NCBI GenBank assembly: GCA_031288005.1
Contig: JAITSE010000101.1
Location: 1 to 64,000, forward strand
Direction of reading: 5' to 3'
Origin: Treponema sp.
GTDB lineage: Bacteria > Spirochaetota > Spirochaetia > Treponematales > Breznakiellaceae
Length of the DNA: 64,000 nt
Shown here: positions 15,900-25,450 of the stretch, in pieces
Layout: every line of letters begins with the position of its first letter
Numbering within the stretch: the first letter of the stretch is position 1
Notes under the pieces: generated by a model
Seen by the model: only the letters and a program-made list of their open reading frames with translations
Databases searched by the model: none
Told to the model about the DNA's origin: nothing
Position numbers and translations under genes: made by a program

Positions 15900-17012
15900 A
15901 TGAACGGAAAAGTCTTTGCTCTGTTCCTGTTTTTTTCTTTCTTCACTTTGCCCGCCTGGCCCCAGAAAGCGGTGGAGCGGCCCTATTGGTTTATGTTGGA
16001 ACAAGGGAAGCTGCACTTCAGAAACGGAGATTATGGGGCCGCGCTTATGGCCTTCCAAGACGCTAAGAGCGCCCGGCAGGATATGTACGCTCGTATGGAG
16101 CAGGAGATGATTTCCGTGCTTTCCATGGGGGAGGTACGCGCCATGGGGGATGCGCTGAATCTTGTAGAAAGGTATATTGCGGAGCGTGGCCGCATAGAAG
16201 CCGCCGGAGCTCTTGAGGAACTTTACTACAGGATTCCAAAAGAAAGTCTGAACAATTCGGCTGTAAGCGTTCTTGCGGAATTCGACCGGCTTAAAGCTTA
16301 CCCTGAGGCGGAATATTGGATAGGGGAGGTTTACCGGGAGGAAGGGGAACTGGGCATAGCGCTGAAACAGTTTCAGAAAGCCTATGAGCAGCGTTCTTCG
16401 CTTGAAGCGCGGGGATTTGAAACGGAACTTCTCTATAAAATTGCGGACATACACCGGATCAGGCAGGAATATACGCTTATGGAGCGGAACCTGCTTGAGA
16501 TTCTGGAAACTGACAAACTCTGGTCGCAGGATTCAGGCGCATTTATTCGTTCAGCTATGGCCCGGACTTTGGAAAACGACAGCATAGACCGCTTTCTGAC
16601 CCTTTACCGCTATAATAATTTTCAAAGTCTCAGCGCCCATAGACTTTTGGGTTTCTATTATGGTTCAACTGGGCGGCACAGCCGGGCGGTGGAGCATCTT
16701 ATCTTCACTTTTCTCATTCAAAATTCCATATTTATTGATGAATTGATACGGCTTCAATATGACTATACCTTTACTTCCCTGGAGAGCCTTATCAACGATG
16801 TGACGCGGCGGCCGGTCCTGGCTCCATATTTTGAAGATTACTACAGAATTATGTACTATCTGGGAGCGGCTTTTTGGGGGAGCGGCAAGCCGAATGCGGC
16901 CCGGCGTTTCTGGGAAGCCTGCGCCGGGCGGCAGGACGCGGGAGAATGGCGCTTCCGGTCCCAGGCGCAGTTAAGGAGTCCTTATATTGAAAATGCGGTG
17001 GAATTGCCCTAG
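15900..17012 (+). CDS. Secreted TPR-like repeat protein
   Basis: A 370-residue protein with a signal peptide (MNGKVFALFLFFSFFTLPAW, cleavage likely after PAWP or nearby). The mature part is helical, with TPR-type features: LEQGKLHFRNGDYGAALMAFQDAK (A-x-F spacing) and YWIGEVYREEGELGIALKQFQKAYEQ. It is probably a periplasmic scaffold; partners are unknown. The frame is open upstream to 15822, overlapping the ispG stop, but only the ATG at 15900 gives a signal peptide. No family name can be assigned with confidence. Confidence 0.72.
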   Translation: MNGKVFALFLFFSFFTLPAWPQKAVERPYWFMLEQGKLHFRNGDYGAALMAFQDAKSARQDMYARMEQEMISVLSMGEVRAMGDALNLVERYIAERGRIEAAGALEELYYRIPKESLNNSAVSVLAEFDRLKAYPEAEYWIGEVYREEGELGIALKQFQKAYEQRSSLEARGFETELLYKIADIHRIRQEYTLMERNLLEILETDKLWSQDSGAFIRSAMARTLENDSIDRFLTLYRYNNFQSLSAHRLLGFYYGSTGRHSRAVEHLIFTFLIQNSIFIDELIRLQYDYTFTSLESLINDVTRRPVLAPYFEDYYRIMYYLGAAFWGSGKPNAARRFWEACAGRQDAGEWRFRSQAQLRSPYIENAVELP

Positions 17013-17249
17013 CTATTGTGCGGGGTTTTACATCATCTGCACTACAATAATCCCGGTTATCGAAGCTGGGGGATCTAAGGGTCCCGCAGGGTAATCCGGC
17101 CTGGCCACCGTGGGTAGAACCGGAGGCTTGCTTTGAAATTTTGGAACCGCTCAGCGTTCTTAGAGCCGCACGGTTTACGGGTTCCAAAACTTCAAGCGGC
17201 CCGCAAGGGACGCAGATTAGAATTTGCCTGATTACGGGGAACCGCCCTC
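17013..17249. repeat. Intergenic stretch with palindromic repeat
   Basis: No gene is seen here. At about 17140-17193 the sequence TTTTGGAACCG and GGTTCCAAAA bracket a 35-bp centre, a layout like the family A repeats but with a different core. Downstream lies GCGGCCCGCAAGGGACGC, also common in the other repeat clusters. Confidence 0.55.
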
Positions 17250-17279
17250 TTGACTCAGACCCTTAGCGCATCATACTAT
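17250..17279 (+). promoter_or_regulatory. Candidate promoter of the DEAD-box helicase gene
   Basis: TTGACT, an 18-base spacer and TACTAT end 14 bases before the ATG at 17294 (five before the alternative TTG). There is no Shine-Dalgarno between, so the mRNA would have almost no leader. Confidence 0.45.
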
Positions 17280-17293
17280 GACGCTTGAAATAT

Positions 17294-19201
17294 ATGACTG
17301 ATACTGATAATACTTGTTCGTTTGCTTCCTTCGATTTATCTCCGGGAATTTTAGACGCTTTGAGCCGAAAGGGCTTTACTCTTCCTACGCCGGTTCAGAC
17401 TCTCGCCTTGCCCAGACTCCTTGCCGGCGACGGCCACCTTATTGTTAAGGCCCGGACCGGTACGGGAAAGACCGCCGCCTTTGGGATACCCTTGATAGAG
17501 CGGTTCATCCGGGGCGGTTTCGCGCCGGGCCGCATCCCCAGGGTCCTCATATTGACCCCCACGAGAGAACTCGCTCTCCAAGTGTCTCAGGAGATAGCAT
17601 CTTTTATTCCCGGAACTGGAATCGGCGGAGGAAACGCGGCCCCTCGGATTACGGCGGTCTACGGCGGCTCGTCTATCAGAAATCAGATCATCGAGCTTAA
17701 ACGGGGCGCGGAAATTGTCGTGGGGACCCCCGGACGGGTGATGGATCTGATGGATAGGAAGGCGCTGGACCTTTCGGCAGTGGAATGGTTCATCCTGGAT
17801 GAGGCGGATGAAATGCTGGATATGGGTTTTCTTGAGGATGTGGAGACGATTCTCCAGGCGGTTAAGAGTGACCGCCGCATGGCCCTGTTTTCGGCCACCA
17901 TGCCTGAAGCCATACTCCGGGTTGTCCGTGAACACATAGGCGACGTGGAGATACTGGAAGATCGCGCTACGGTTGACGAAAAGCCGGCGGTGGATCAGTT
18001 TTACCTGGTATTACGCCGGGAGGACCGGCTTGAGGCGCTCAGGCGGCTTATAGACGGGGCGGAAGAATTCTATGGCCTTGTGTTCTGTGCTACCAAGGCC
18101 GGGGCGGATGAGCTGACCCGACGGCTTCTTGATGCGGGGTACGCGGCGGAAGTTATACACGGAGACCGTTCCCAGGAGGAGCGGGAACGGACACTTGTGC
18201 GCTTTAGGGCGTACCGGGCTGTTTCAGGTGGCGACCCGGCAATACTGGTGGCTACCGATGTGGCGGCCCGCGGCATAGATATAGAGCGGCTTACCCATGT
18301 GATAAACTGGGACTTCCCCAATGACCGGGAATCCTATGTTCACCGTATAGGCCGTACCGGCAGGGCAGGCCGCCGCGGTAAGGCTATAAGCCTGATTTTG
18401 CCCGCCGAACAGGGGCGGGTCGGTCATTTCTCCCGGAGCATGGAGCGGATACTGGGGAGCCGCATAGAGTGGATGCGCATCCCCCCGGTAAAGTCGGTGA
18501 TGAAGGTCCGCGAGCGGCGTATTTTGGCCTCGATACTTGCGACGATTCCCGGACAAAGCGCCTCTGAAACATCGCAGGACGATGTGGTTCCCGAAGGACC
18601 GGCGGTTCTTGAGACTGTGGAAACAGCGGCGGATACAACAGAAGCGTTGTCAAAACAGATGGAAACGCTTGAGTTCTCCGATGTCCGCCTCTCCCGGTTG
18701 ACCCGGAAACTTATTGAACGCCTCGGCGCCGAAGGAGCGGTGGAAGCCCTGGTGACTGCGGCGTATGGAGAGCTTCTGGACAGCGGACGGTACGGACCGG
18801 TGACAGAATTTTCCGAGCCTGAGGCTTGGGAAAGCGGGGAAGGCCGCCGGCGGGGGAGACGGGGCGATACCGGTGGCAGGGTGAAGTTCGCCGGGAACCG
18901 GACTCTGGGTCACGGACGGTTCCACCGGGGAGAGGCTGTTGCTGGAGAAAGCCGGGGTGGAGAAGATCGTCCGGCCCGGGTCTATGTGGGACTAGGCCGG
19001 CGGCATGGAGCAACCGCCAGGGATGTGGCGGGATTGCTTATGAGAGCGGGGGGAGTCCCCGGACGACTTGTGGATGCCATTGAAATGAAAGATTATTGCG
19101 CCTTTGCAACCATGCCGCCAGATGCGGCAAAACGGGCCTATGACTTCTCCCGACATACTCCCCAGGACCCGGCAATACGTCCGGCGTCGTCTGAGAAATA
19201 A
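17294..19201 (+). CDS. DEAD-box RNA helicase with DbpA RNA-binding domain
   Basis: A 635-residue ATP-dependent RNA helicase. Motifs in order: Q motif (FTLPTPVQ), I (ARTGTGKTAAFG), Ia (PTRELALQ), Ib (GTPGRVMD), II (DEADEMLDMGF), III (SATMP), IV-V (TDVAARGIDIERLTHVINWD) and VI (YVHRIGRTGRAGR). After a linker of about 130 residues the C-terminus has VYVGLGRRHGATARDVAGLL, the RRM-like DbpA/CsdA domain that binds structured rRNA; the Arg-rich stretch GEGRRRGRRGDTGGR precedes it. A role in ribosome assembly or cold-induced RNA remodelling is known for the family. TTG at 17285 is an alternative start. A second, stand-alone DbpA-type domain is encoded at 47147-47845. Confidence 0.93.
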   Translation: MTDTDNTCSFASFDLSPGILDALSRKGFTLPTPVQTLALPRLLAGDGHLIVKARTGTGKTAAFGIPLIERFIRGGFAPGRIPRVLILTPTRELALQVSQEIASFIPGTGIGGGNAAPRITAVYGGSSIRNQIIELKRGAEIVVGTPGRVMDLMDRKALDLSAVEWFILDEADEMLDMGFLEDVETILQAVKSDRRMALFSATMPEAILRVVREHIGDVEILEDRATVDEKPAVDQFYLVLRREDRLEALRRLIDGAEEFYGLVFCATKAGADELTRRLLDAGYAAEVIHGDRSQEERERTLVRFRAYRAVSGGDPAILVATDVAARGIDIERLTHVINWDFPNDRESYVHRIGRTGRAGRRGKAISLILPAEQGRVGHFSRSMERILGSRIEWMRIPPVKSVMKVRERRILASILATIPGQSASETSQDDVVPEGPAVLETVETAADTTEALSKQMETLEFSDVRLSRLTRKLIERLGAEGAVEALVTAAYGELLDSGRYGPVTEFSEPEAWESGEGRRRGRRGDTGGRVKFAGNRTLGHGRFHRGEAVAGESRGGEDRPARVYVGLGRRHGATARDVAGLLMRAGGVPGRLVDAIEMKDYCAFATMPPDAAKRAYDFSRHTPQDPAIRPASSEK

Positions 19202-19204
19202 AAT

Positions 19205-19849
19205 TCAACCACTCATTGCGCCGCAGTAGGCTTCCGCCAATTCCGCGGCTACAAGGGTGTCATTGGCGTATATATCCGCACCGATGAGCCGGCAGTAACG
19301 TTCCGTTACGGGAGCGCCTGTAAGGATGATTTTCACCCTGCCGCGGATACCCGCAGACAGCGCTTCCTGGACAACGGTTTTCATATGAGCCATGGTGGTT
19401 ACAAGCGATGCCGAGCAAATGATGATGCCGGCCTGTTCTTTTTCAGCGGTTTCCACAAACCGGACAGAGCTTATGCTTGTTCCTAAGTCTATGACTCTGA
19501 GGCCCCGGCTTTCCATTATGACGGCAAGAATATTTTTGTCCCTGTCTTCTATGTCGCCTTCTACGGTTCCTATTACGGCAGTTCCCAGGACAGTCCGTTC
19601 GGCAGCGGCAATAGCTTGTTTTATCTGCCTGATTCCCCATTCCATAGCTCTCCGGGCCATACGAATTTCCGGGACCAGCACCTCATTCCGGCCATAGCGG
19701 GCTTCCGCAGCTTTCATGCCGGCAATGATTCCCTGTTTTACGATAGTATCTATCGTATAATTTTCCGCGATTGCCTTGGTAATCAATGCCGAAGTCTCCC
19801 TTGCTTTGCCTGATTGAAGGTTGTGCGATATGTCGTCCAAATTAACCAT
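19205..19849 (-). CDS. Corrinoid-binding-like protein lacking the cobalt-ligand His
   Basis: A 214-residue protein with the two-domain layout of methyltransferase corrinoid proteins (MtbC/MtmC type): helical cap at residues 1-85 (GMKAAEARYGRNEVLVPEI) and a Rossmann-like B12 domain at 88-214 (GTAVIGTVEGDIEDRDKNI; VIDLGTSIS; ILTGAPVTERY). The canonical D-x-H-x-x-G loop reads D99-I-E101-D-R-D104: the His that ligates cobalt and the Gly are both replaced. It may bind corrinoid base-on or not at all, or act as a sensor. Just upstream in the same direction lie two PocR-AraC regulators, 25 bases away, and no methyltransferase is near. Confidence 0.85.
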   Translation of the reverse strand: MVNLDDISHNLQSGKARETSALITKAIAENYTIDTIVKQGIIAGMKAAEARYGRNEVLVPEIRMARRAMEWGIRQIKQAIAAAERTVLGTAVIGTVEGDIEDRDKNILAVIMESRGLRVIDLGTSISSVRFVETAEKEQAGIIICSASLVTTMAHMKTVVQEALSAGIRGRVKIILTGAPVTERYCRLIGADIYANDTLVAAELAEAYCGAMSG

Positions 19850-19873
19850 TTTTGTATACTCTCCATCTTAAAA

Positions 19874-21283
19874 TTATTGTTCAATAAAGGGGCGGTAGTT
19901 TTCAGAGAAATTATTCTCGGAAAGTTCTGAGATCATGCCGCCGCCCTGTGTACGGTATTTCCCCGGGCTGATTCCGGTAAAATTTTTAAATATTTTTGAG
20001 AACCAACTCTGATCCTCAAAGCCGCAGGCGCCTGCGATTTCACCTAAACTCATGTCTCCCTTTGTCAGCAGCCGGCAGGCTTTTTCCACCCGCAGCCGGT
20101 TGAGGTAACTTGACAGGTTTTCACCCATTTCATTTTTGAAAATCGTACTGAAATAAGGGGCTGAAAGCCCGGACGCCGAGGCGATTTCCTTGAGGCTTAT
20201 CTTTCTCCCGTAATTTTCATAGATAAACCGTTCCGCTTTCCGCAGCGCCGCGGCGTGGCGGATTCCCCTGAAAGAAAATATCTGTTCAGCCATGCTTTCG
20301 ACGATCATGTGAAGCACATCGGTCAGCTCTTCAATATTTTGTACTTCTTGAATGCGCTGGAGATACTGGTTATTAGTTTCAAGGAGGCTGCTCTCTGTAT
20401 TTCCCGGAGATATAACCGTTCTGGACAGCAGTACTACCAATTCTATCGCCCTAAATCTGACGTAGTTAAAGTGGTCCGGGTTTGAAAAAAACAGTACGCT
20501 CAACAGTTCGTTCAGTATTTTTTTGCCGGTTTCATTATCTCCCCGGCGGAGAGCGGCCAGGAGCATCCGTTCTTTATCCAAAGGATACCCCGGCGCCGGG
20601 TTGCCGTCTGGATACTGATTTTTGAGGAGAGATATTTGCTCGGTGATGATGGATTGCTGCCGGGTCCGCCGTTTTAGAATTTCATGGAAGTCTTCGTTCC
20701 CGATAGACAGCGATTCCGCGCATATTTGCAGCAATTCCGCCAGGGCTGTTATCTTCTCCGGTTCCCCCCGGGGAAATCCGGCAAGGCGGTTTTTGAGTTC
20801 TTCTTCTGAAACCAGTCCATTTCCCATGGCGTACATGGCTTCGACAGTCTCCTCGCTGTCTATTCCCAGAAAACCGGAAGCGATCAGAGCGCCGGCAAAA
20901 TGCCCGTTAGAGAAAATAGGACTTGTCCAAAACATAAAGCCCAAATCGCACATATAAATATAAGATCCGCCGAAATGGTGGGCTTTTTTTATGGCGTTAA
21001 GGTGCATCATGCTGCATGGAGAAGCGCTTAAATCCTGCTTTTTTTCGGCGTCAATTTCCGAGTAAGATTCCGAAGCCGTCTGATACTTCATGCAGTAAAG
21101 ACATATAGTTTTTTCGTTGAATGGAAGAAAATCCAGAATATTATGATAGTTTTCATCCACTACGGTTATTGTTGTTCCTGTCGCCTTGGCATAAGTGCAG
21201 GCAACCTTCCATGCTTTAAGCATGAGCGGTTTAGTTTTTTTTGTTGGAGTAAGGATGTTTACAATACTCTCTTTGCTGCTCAT
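19874..21283 (-). CDS. PocR-domain AraC-family transcriptional regulator 1
   Basis: A 469-residue regulator. Residues about 20-185 form a PocR-type ligand-binding domain with four Cys (CLYCMKYQ, CSMMHLNAIKKA, YIYMCDLGFMFWTSPI). Residues about 365-455 form the AraC double helix-turn-helix: ISLKEIASASGLSAPYFSTIFKNEM and LGEIAGACGFEDQSWFSKIFK, ending GISPGKYR. It probably senses a small metabolite (PocR domains occur in 1,2-propanediol and corrinoid-related control) and regulates the adjacent genes. It starts four bases after the second regulator and is co-transcribed with it. It is highly similar along its length to the neighbour at 21288-22724, so the pair arose by tandem duplication. Confidence 0.9.
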   Translation of the reverse strand: MSSKESIVNILTPTKKTKPLMLKAWKVACTYAKATGTTITVVDENYHNILDFLPFNEKTICLYCMKYQTASESYSEIDAEKKQDLSASPCSMMHLNAIKKAHHFGGSYIYMCDLGFMFWTSPIFSNGHFAGALIASGFLGIDSEETVEAMYAMGNGLVSEEELKNRLAGFPRGEPEKITALAELLQICAESLSIGNEDFHEILKRRTRQQSIITEQISLLKNQYPDGNPAPGYPLDKERMLLAALRRGDNETGKKILNELLSVLFFSNPDHFNYVRFRAIELVVLLSRTVISPGNTESSLLETNNQYLQRIQEVQNIEELTDVLHMIVESMAEQIFSFRGIRHAAALRKAERFIYENYGRKISLKEIASASGLSAPYFSTIFKNEMGENLSSYLNRLRVEKACRLLTKGDMSLGEIAGACGFEDQSWFSKIFKNFTGISPGKYRTQGGGMISELSENNFSENYRPFIEQ

Positions 21284-21287
21284 TATA

Positions 21288-22724
21288 TTATCCTGTTTCT
21301 TTGTTTCTTTCTATTTCGTTTTCAGGTTCTTTGTTCGAGGAAAATATAATATGTCCTTCCCCTTGATCCCTGAATTTTCCGGGACTAAGCCCGGTATAGT
21401 TTTTAAATATTTTTGAAAACCAGCTCTGGTCTTCAAAACCGCAGGAGCCGGCAATATCGCTCAGGTTTAAATCCGATTCAATAAGCAGGGCGGTGGCTTT
21501 TTCTACCCTAAGCCGGTTCAGATAGTTCGATAGGTTTTCTCCCATCTCTTCTTTGAAAATGCTTGAGAAGTACGGTGCCGACAGGCCGGAGGCATCGGCG
21601 ACTTCCTTAAGGCTGATTTTTCTGGTGTAATTCTCCCATATAAACCGTTCCGCCTTGCGTAGAGCCGATGCGTGACGGATTCCCTGGAAAGAAAATATCT
21701 GCGCCGACATCCGCTCCACGATAAGGTGAAGGATGGCGGTTAATTCTTCTATATCCCGGGCCTCTTGTATACGCTTAATATAACGGTTGTTATTTTCCAG
21801 GACGGTTTCATCTTCGGAATGATCCGGCGTTACCGCCGCCCTAGAGAGGATCACTACCAGTTCTATCGCCCTAAGCTGCATGAATTTAAAGTTGCCTGGA
21901 TTGGAAATGTGAAAAATTTCCAGAAGTTCATTTAAAATTTTTCCGCTTGTATCGTTATCTCCTCTGCGAAGGGCCGCAAAAAGCATCCGTTCTTTATCCA
22001 GGGGGTATCCTGGAATCCCATTGGCATGGCTGTATTTATTTTTTAGAAGGTGAATCTGATTTGAAAGATGCGACTCCTGTTCGGCCCGGCGGGCTGCTAT
22101 TTCCGTGTAATCCTCACCTTCTCTGGAAACCTGTTCCGCGCAAAGCAGCAGTAGCTGGGCCAGGGCTTTTATTTCTTCAAGGGACTGGGCCGGGACGCCC
22201 GCAAGAAATTGTCCGGCTTCCTCTTTGGAAATTTTGCCATCTGCCATCATCCAAATATTTTCAACAGCCTTTTCTTTTTCTATTCCCAGAATGCCGCCGG
22301 CTACAAGAGCGCCCGGAGAGCGGCCGCCTGAAAAGATTGGGCTGATCCAAAAAATAATGCCTAGGTCGCACATATAGATGTAAGCGCCGCCGGCTTGTTG
22401 AGCTTTTCCAACTGCGTTGGTATGCATCTTTAGACAAGGATATCCTTCTTCCTGTAAATTCAGTTCCGGTTTAGGGCTGCGCTGCTTACAGACAGCGCAA
22501 AGCGGCAATATGTGGTCATAGCCGGTTTTCCCAACGGAATGTCCTGTTTGATCCAATACTAAAACTGTAGTATTGGTCGCATTTTCATAGGACTTAAGGA
22601 CCTCATCCGCCTTGAGCAGGATAGGCTCAATCTTCCGCCTGCCGATTATGGAAGCGGCGGCATTTTTTTCTTTAGTAGTCCTGGACGCTGAATTCAGATT
22701 CCGGACAGTTTGGTTCCGTTGCAT
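21288..22724 (-). CDS. PocR-domain AraC-family transcriptional regulator 2
   Basis: A 478-residue paralogue of the next gene with the same plan: PocR-like domain (LPLCAVCKQR, CLKMHTNAVGKA, YIYMCDLGIIFWISPIFS), a central helical region, and a C-terminal AraC DNA-binding domain (ISLKEVADASGLSAPYFSSIF, LSDIAGSCGFEDQSWFSKIFK, GLSPGKFR). The DNA-recognition helices of the two are almost the same, so they probably bind related sites, while the ligand domains have drifted more. AGGAGG lies before the ATG. It is the first gene of the minus-strand operon that ends with the corrinoid-like protein. Confidence 0.9.
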   Translation of the reverse strand: MQRNQTVRNLNSASRTTKEKNAAASIIGRRKIEPILLKADEVLKSYENATNTTVLVLDQTGHSVGKTGYDHILPLCAVCKQRSPKPELNLQEEGYPCLKMHTNAVGKAQQAGGAYIYMCDLGIIFWISPIFSGGRSPGALVAGGILGIEKEKAVENIWMMADGKISKEEAGQFLAGVPAQSLEEIKALAQLLLLCAEQVSREGEDYTEIAARRAEQESHLSNQIHLLKNKYSHANGIPGYPLDKERMLFAALRRGDNDTSGKILNELLEIFHISNPGNFKFMQLRAIELVVILSRAAVTPDHSEDETVLENNNRYIKRIQEARDIEELTAILHLIVERMSAQIFSFQGIRHASALRKAERFIWENYTRKISLKEVADASGLSAPYFSSIFKEEMGENLSNYLNRLRVEKATALLIESDLNLSDIAGSCGFEDQSWFSKIFKNYTGLSPGKFRDQGEGHIIFSSNKEPENEIERNKETG

Positions 22725-22846
22725 AAGGACCTCCTAATTATTATTTTCTATGAAGCTATTATGAACGTAATACACCCTAATGGCTAAAAAAATAATTTTC
22801 CAACGAAATCATTCTTTTTTTTATGATTTTCCGCCGCCTTAAGACT

Positions 22847-25450
22847 CTATGCTTTGAGCAGGCCCTCAGACGTGGCAATCCGTATGGCGTCGGCCCGGTT
22901 CACCGCTCCCAATTTTGCGTATATGCTGGAGATGACGTTTTTTACCGTATTAAGGGACATGGCGGCGTCACTGGCGATTTCTTCCCTGGTCAGGCCCCGG
23001 GAAAGTCCGGTAAGGACCTCCATTTCCCGGAACGACAAGGTTACCGCCGGTTCCTTTCGGATTAGAAACTGTTCCGCTATAAAAGAGAGCTTTTTGGCAT
23101 AGACCGAAGCCTTTTTTTTGATAGTTTCAAGCCAGGCGCGGGGAATGGGGCCGTTTTTTTCAGCCAGCCACTCTCCGGCCAGGGCGCGCATATCCTCCCC
23201 CAATTCTATAAAGGGCATATCCAGATGATTGGAGGCCGCCATGTCCCAGGCGTCTTCCAGGGCCGCAAAAGCCCGCGCCTTTTCTCCCATATTGTAGAAT
23301 GTTACCGCTTGCAGCGCCCGCATTTCCAGGCGTCCCAGAATAAAGTCTCCCAGTCCTGATAAACCACCCGGCAGGTTAAGAACGCAGAGTACCGTCTCGT
23401 ACCGTTTTTCCGCGAAAAAATACTTCGCTTTTACTAGCGTTTCAAACCCGTGGAACATGGGATTGAGATCGCTTTCTTCAAATTCGCTTTTCAGCCAGGA
23501 AGCCGCTTCCTCCGGCTGCCCTATCTGGGCGTAAAACCAGCCGGTGATAATATCGTACAGAATATACCGGTTAAAGAAATTCGTATTGCTAAGCTGGTAT
23601 TCCAGTTGTTTGAGCGTATCTTCAATGCCCGCGGAGTTACCGGTGTTGAGGTTTATTCGTAAAAGGTAATAGAGTCCCCGGTTTTCAAGCTCGAATTGAT
23701 TTTTTTTCCGGCACTTGAAGATGGCTTGACGGACAAAACTTTCAGCGCGTGTCAAATCCGCGCGAAAATAGTAATATTCTACCCAGGACATAGTATCCGC
23801 ACCGTAGAGGTAGCCGTTAAAAGAATTGGATGCCGGTCCCAGCGCTAGGCTGAATTCACTTATTGCCTTCTCAATAGCCCCCGGCGCTGCCGGATACCCT
23901 ACATAGCTGATATATGGGCCTACGCAGCATTGGGTTATCGGCCCTGAAAGCGGTTCAGGATACAGCATATAATATTTATTGGCCTGTTCAAAAAGGGGCG
24001 CGATATTCATATCTCCGGTATACCGGCTGTTGAGGATCTTCAAAACCCCCAGGCTGTTGTAGCAGAAAGCCAGAATCCGGGAACTAAGGGGGCTTGGGGG
24101 ATCCGCCTCAAACAGTTCTATAGCCCGGCGGCTTTCTTCGCCCGATTCCTTAAGCCGTCCCTGTCCCAGGAGCAGCTTTGGCCTGACCGCATACCGCAGA
24201 AAGGCGAAGTCCTCGTAGTCTTCGTCCCCCTGGGCGGGGAATTCCTCCGGACTCTGAGCCATAAGGCGGTCGAAGATTTCCAGAATGAATGCCGCCACTC
24301 CATTGGGCAAAATACGAGGGAATGAGTTGATGAGTTTGATCAGTCCCCGGTAATCCCGAGCGCGTTCGTAGTTAATGGCGGCGTCCATGCGCAGGTTGTT
24401 TTTGAGACACCACGCGGCGGTTTTGAGGTAGACTTCTCTGACTTCCTCCCCGGTAAGTTCACCCTGTTTTTCCTTTAAAAAGTCGAGGAAAAGGCGGTGA
24501 ATCCGGTAGCCCAGAAGGTACATATCGTGGCAGATAAAGGAACTAAGGGTTTCCATCTCTTCAATAAGCGTTTGGTCCTGAATCAGATCTTCCAAGAGTT
24601 CCAAAGGCCACGCTTCAATCAGGGATAGTTTTATGAGGAATTTCCTCAGCCCTGCGCTCACGGAAGCCAATATTTCATCTTCCATGATTCTAAAGGCGTT
24701 CATTTCCAGGAGTTTCCGGGTGCATCCTCTCTCTTCCGGCTTTCGGCGTTTTATTTCCTGGGCGGCCAAGTTGACTGCTAGGGACCAGCCTTCGGAATCA
24801 TGATGAATTTGAGCTGCCTCTTCCGGGGAAAGGCTTATGTTTTGCAGGGCAAAAAAGTCTTCGATTTCTTTTTTTGTAAAGCGCAGATCGTCTGCCGTAA
24901 TTTGATTCAGGCTACCCTTGGATAGGAGGGATATGGAATTAATGGCCGGTTCCTTTCGGGAAATTAAGATGATGGTGATATTTGTCAAGGGCGCCGAAAA
25001 ACATCTGTCCAGAAAACGGAGAACCGGCGGCTGGCGGATAAAGTGGAAGTCGTCAAATACCTGTATATAACGCCTCTCTGGGATAAGCTCATGCTGTAGT
25101 ATAGATACAAACCGGGCAAATTGTAGATTGGTTTCTGGAAAACCCAGACCGGCGATGGATTCTCCGACCTCTCGATTATAAAGAGCAATAGAGCCTGAGT
25201 AATTTTCCCAAAACCGCTGCGCCAGATTATCCCATTCCGAGACCTGCATCCAAAAAGTAACCGCCTTAAAGCCGCGCAGAAAAGAATAGATAGAATGGGT
25301 CTTGCCGTACCCTTCGCCGGCGGTCACTGTTATAACCGGACTTTCTATGGTTTGAGCAAGGCGTACGTTAAGTTCCCGGCGTTCTAGATAGAGTTCATCG
25401 CTTGAAAAGAACGAAACGGCGTTTGTATGGATGGGCTGATTATTATTCAT
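22847..25450 (-). CDS. MalT-like LuxR-family transcriptional activator
   Basis: An 867-residue STAND-type regulator. The N-terminal ATPase has a Walker A loop (TAGEGYGKTHSIY, about residues 42-54) and a Walker B-like VFDDFHFIR. It is followed by a long helical sensor region with TPR-like repeats (about 330-760), and ends in a LuxR helix-turn-helix (LTGLSRGLTREEIASDAAMS, then NTVKNVISSIYAKLGAVNRADA). MalT relatives bind ATP and an inducer, oligomerise and activate operons. The inducer is unknown. It lies 123 bases from the PocR regulator operon, read the same way, with its own 800-bp upstream region. Confidence 0.88.
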   Translation of the reverse strand: MNNNQPIHTNAVSFFSSDELYLERRELNVRLAQTIESPVITVTAGEGYGKTHSIYSFLRGFKAVTFWMQVSEWDNLAQRFWENYSGSIALYNREVGESIAGLGFPETNLQFARFVSILQHELIPERRYIQVFDDFHFIRQPPVLRFLDRCFSAPLTNITIILISRKEPAINSISLLSKGSLNQITADDLRFTKKEIEDFFALQNISLSPEEAAQIHHDSEGWSLAVNLAAQEIKRRKPEERGCTRKLLEMNAFRIMEDEILASVSAGLRKFLIKLSLIEAWPLELLEDLIQDQTLIEEMETLSSFICHDMYLLGYRIHRLFLDFLKEKQGELTGEEVREVYLKTAAWCLKNNLRMDAAINYERARDYRGLIKLINSFPRILPNGVAAFILEIFDRLMAQSPEEFPAQGDEDYEDFAFLRYAVRPKLLLGQGRLKESGEESRRAIELFEADPPSPLSSRILAFCYNSLGVLKILNSRYTGDMNIAPLFEQANKYYMLYPEPLSGPITQCCVGPYISYVGYPAAPGAIEKAISEFSLALGPASNSFNGYLYGADTMSWVEYYYFRADLTRAESFVRQAIFKCRKKNQFELENRGLYYLLRINLNTGNSAGIEDTLKQLEYQLSNTNFFNRYILYDIITGWFYAQIGQPEEAASWLKSEFEESDLNPMFHGFETLVKAKYFFAEKRYETVLCVLNLPGGLSGLGDFILGRLEMRALQAVTFYNMGEKARAFAALEDAWDMAASNHLDMPFIELGEDMRALAGEWLAEKNGPIPRAWLETIKKKASVYAKKLSFIAEQFLIRKEPAVTLSFREMEVLTGLSRGLTREEIASDAAMSLNTVKNVISSIYAKLGAVNRADAIRIATSEGLLKA

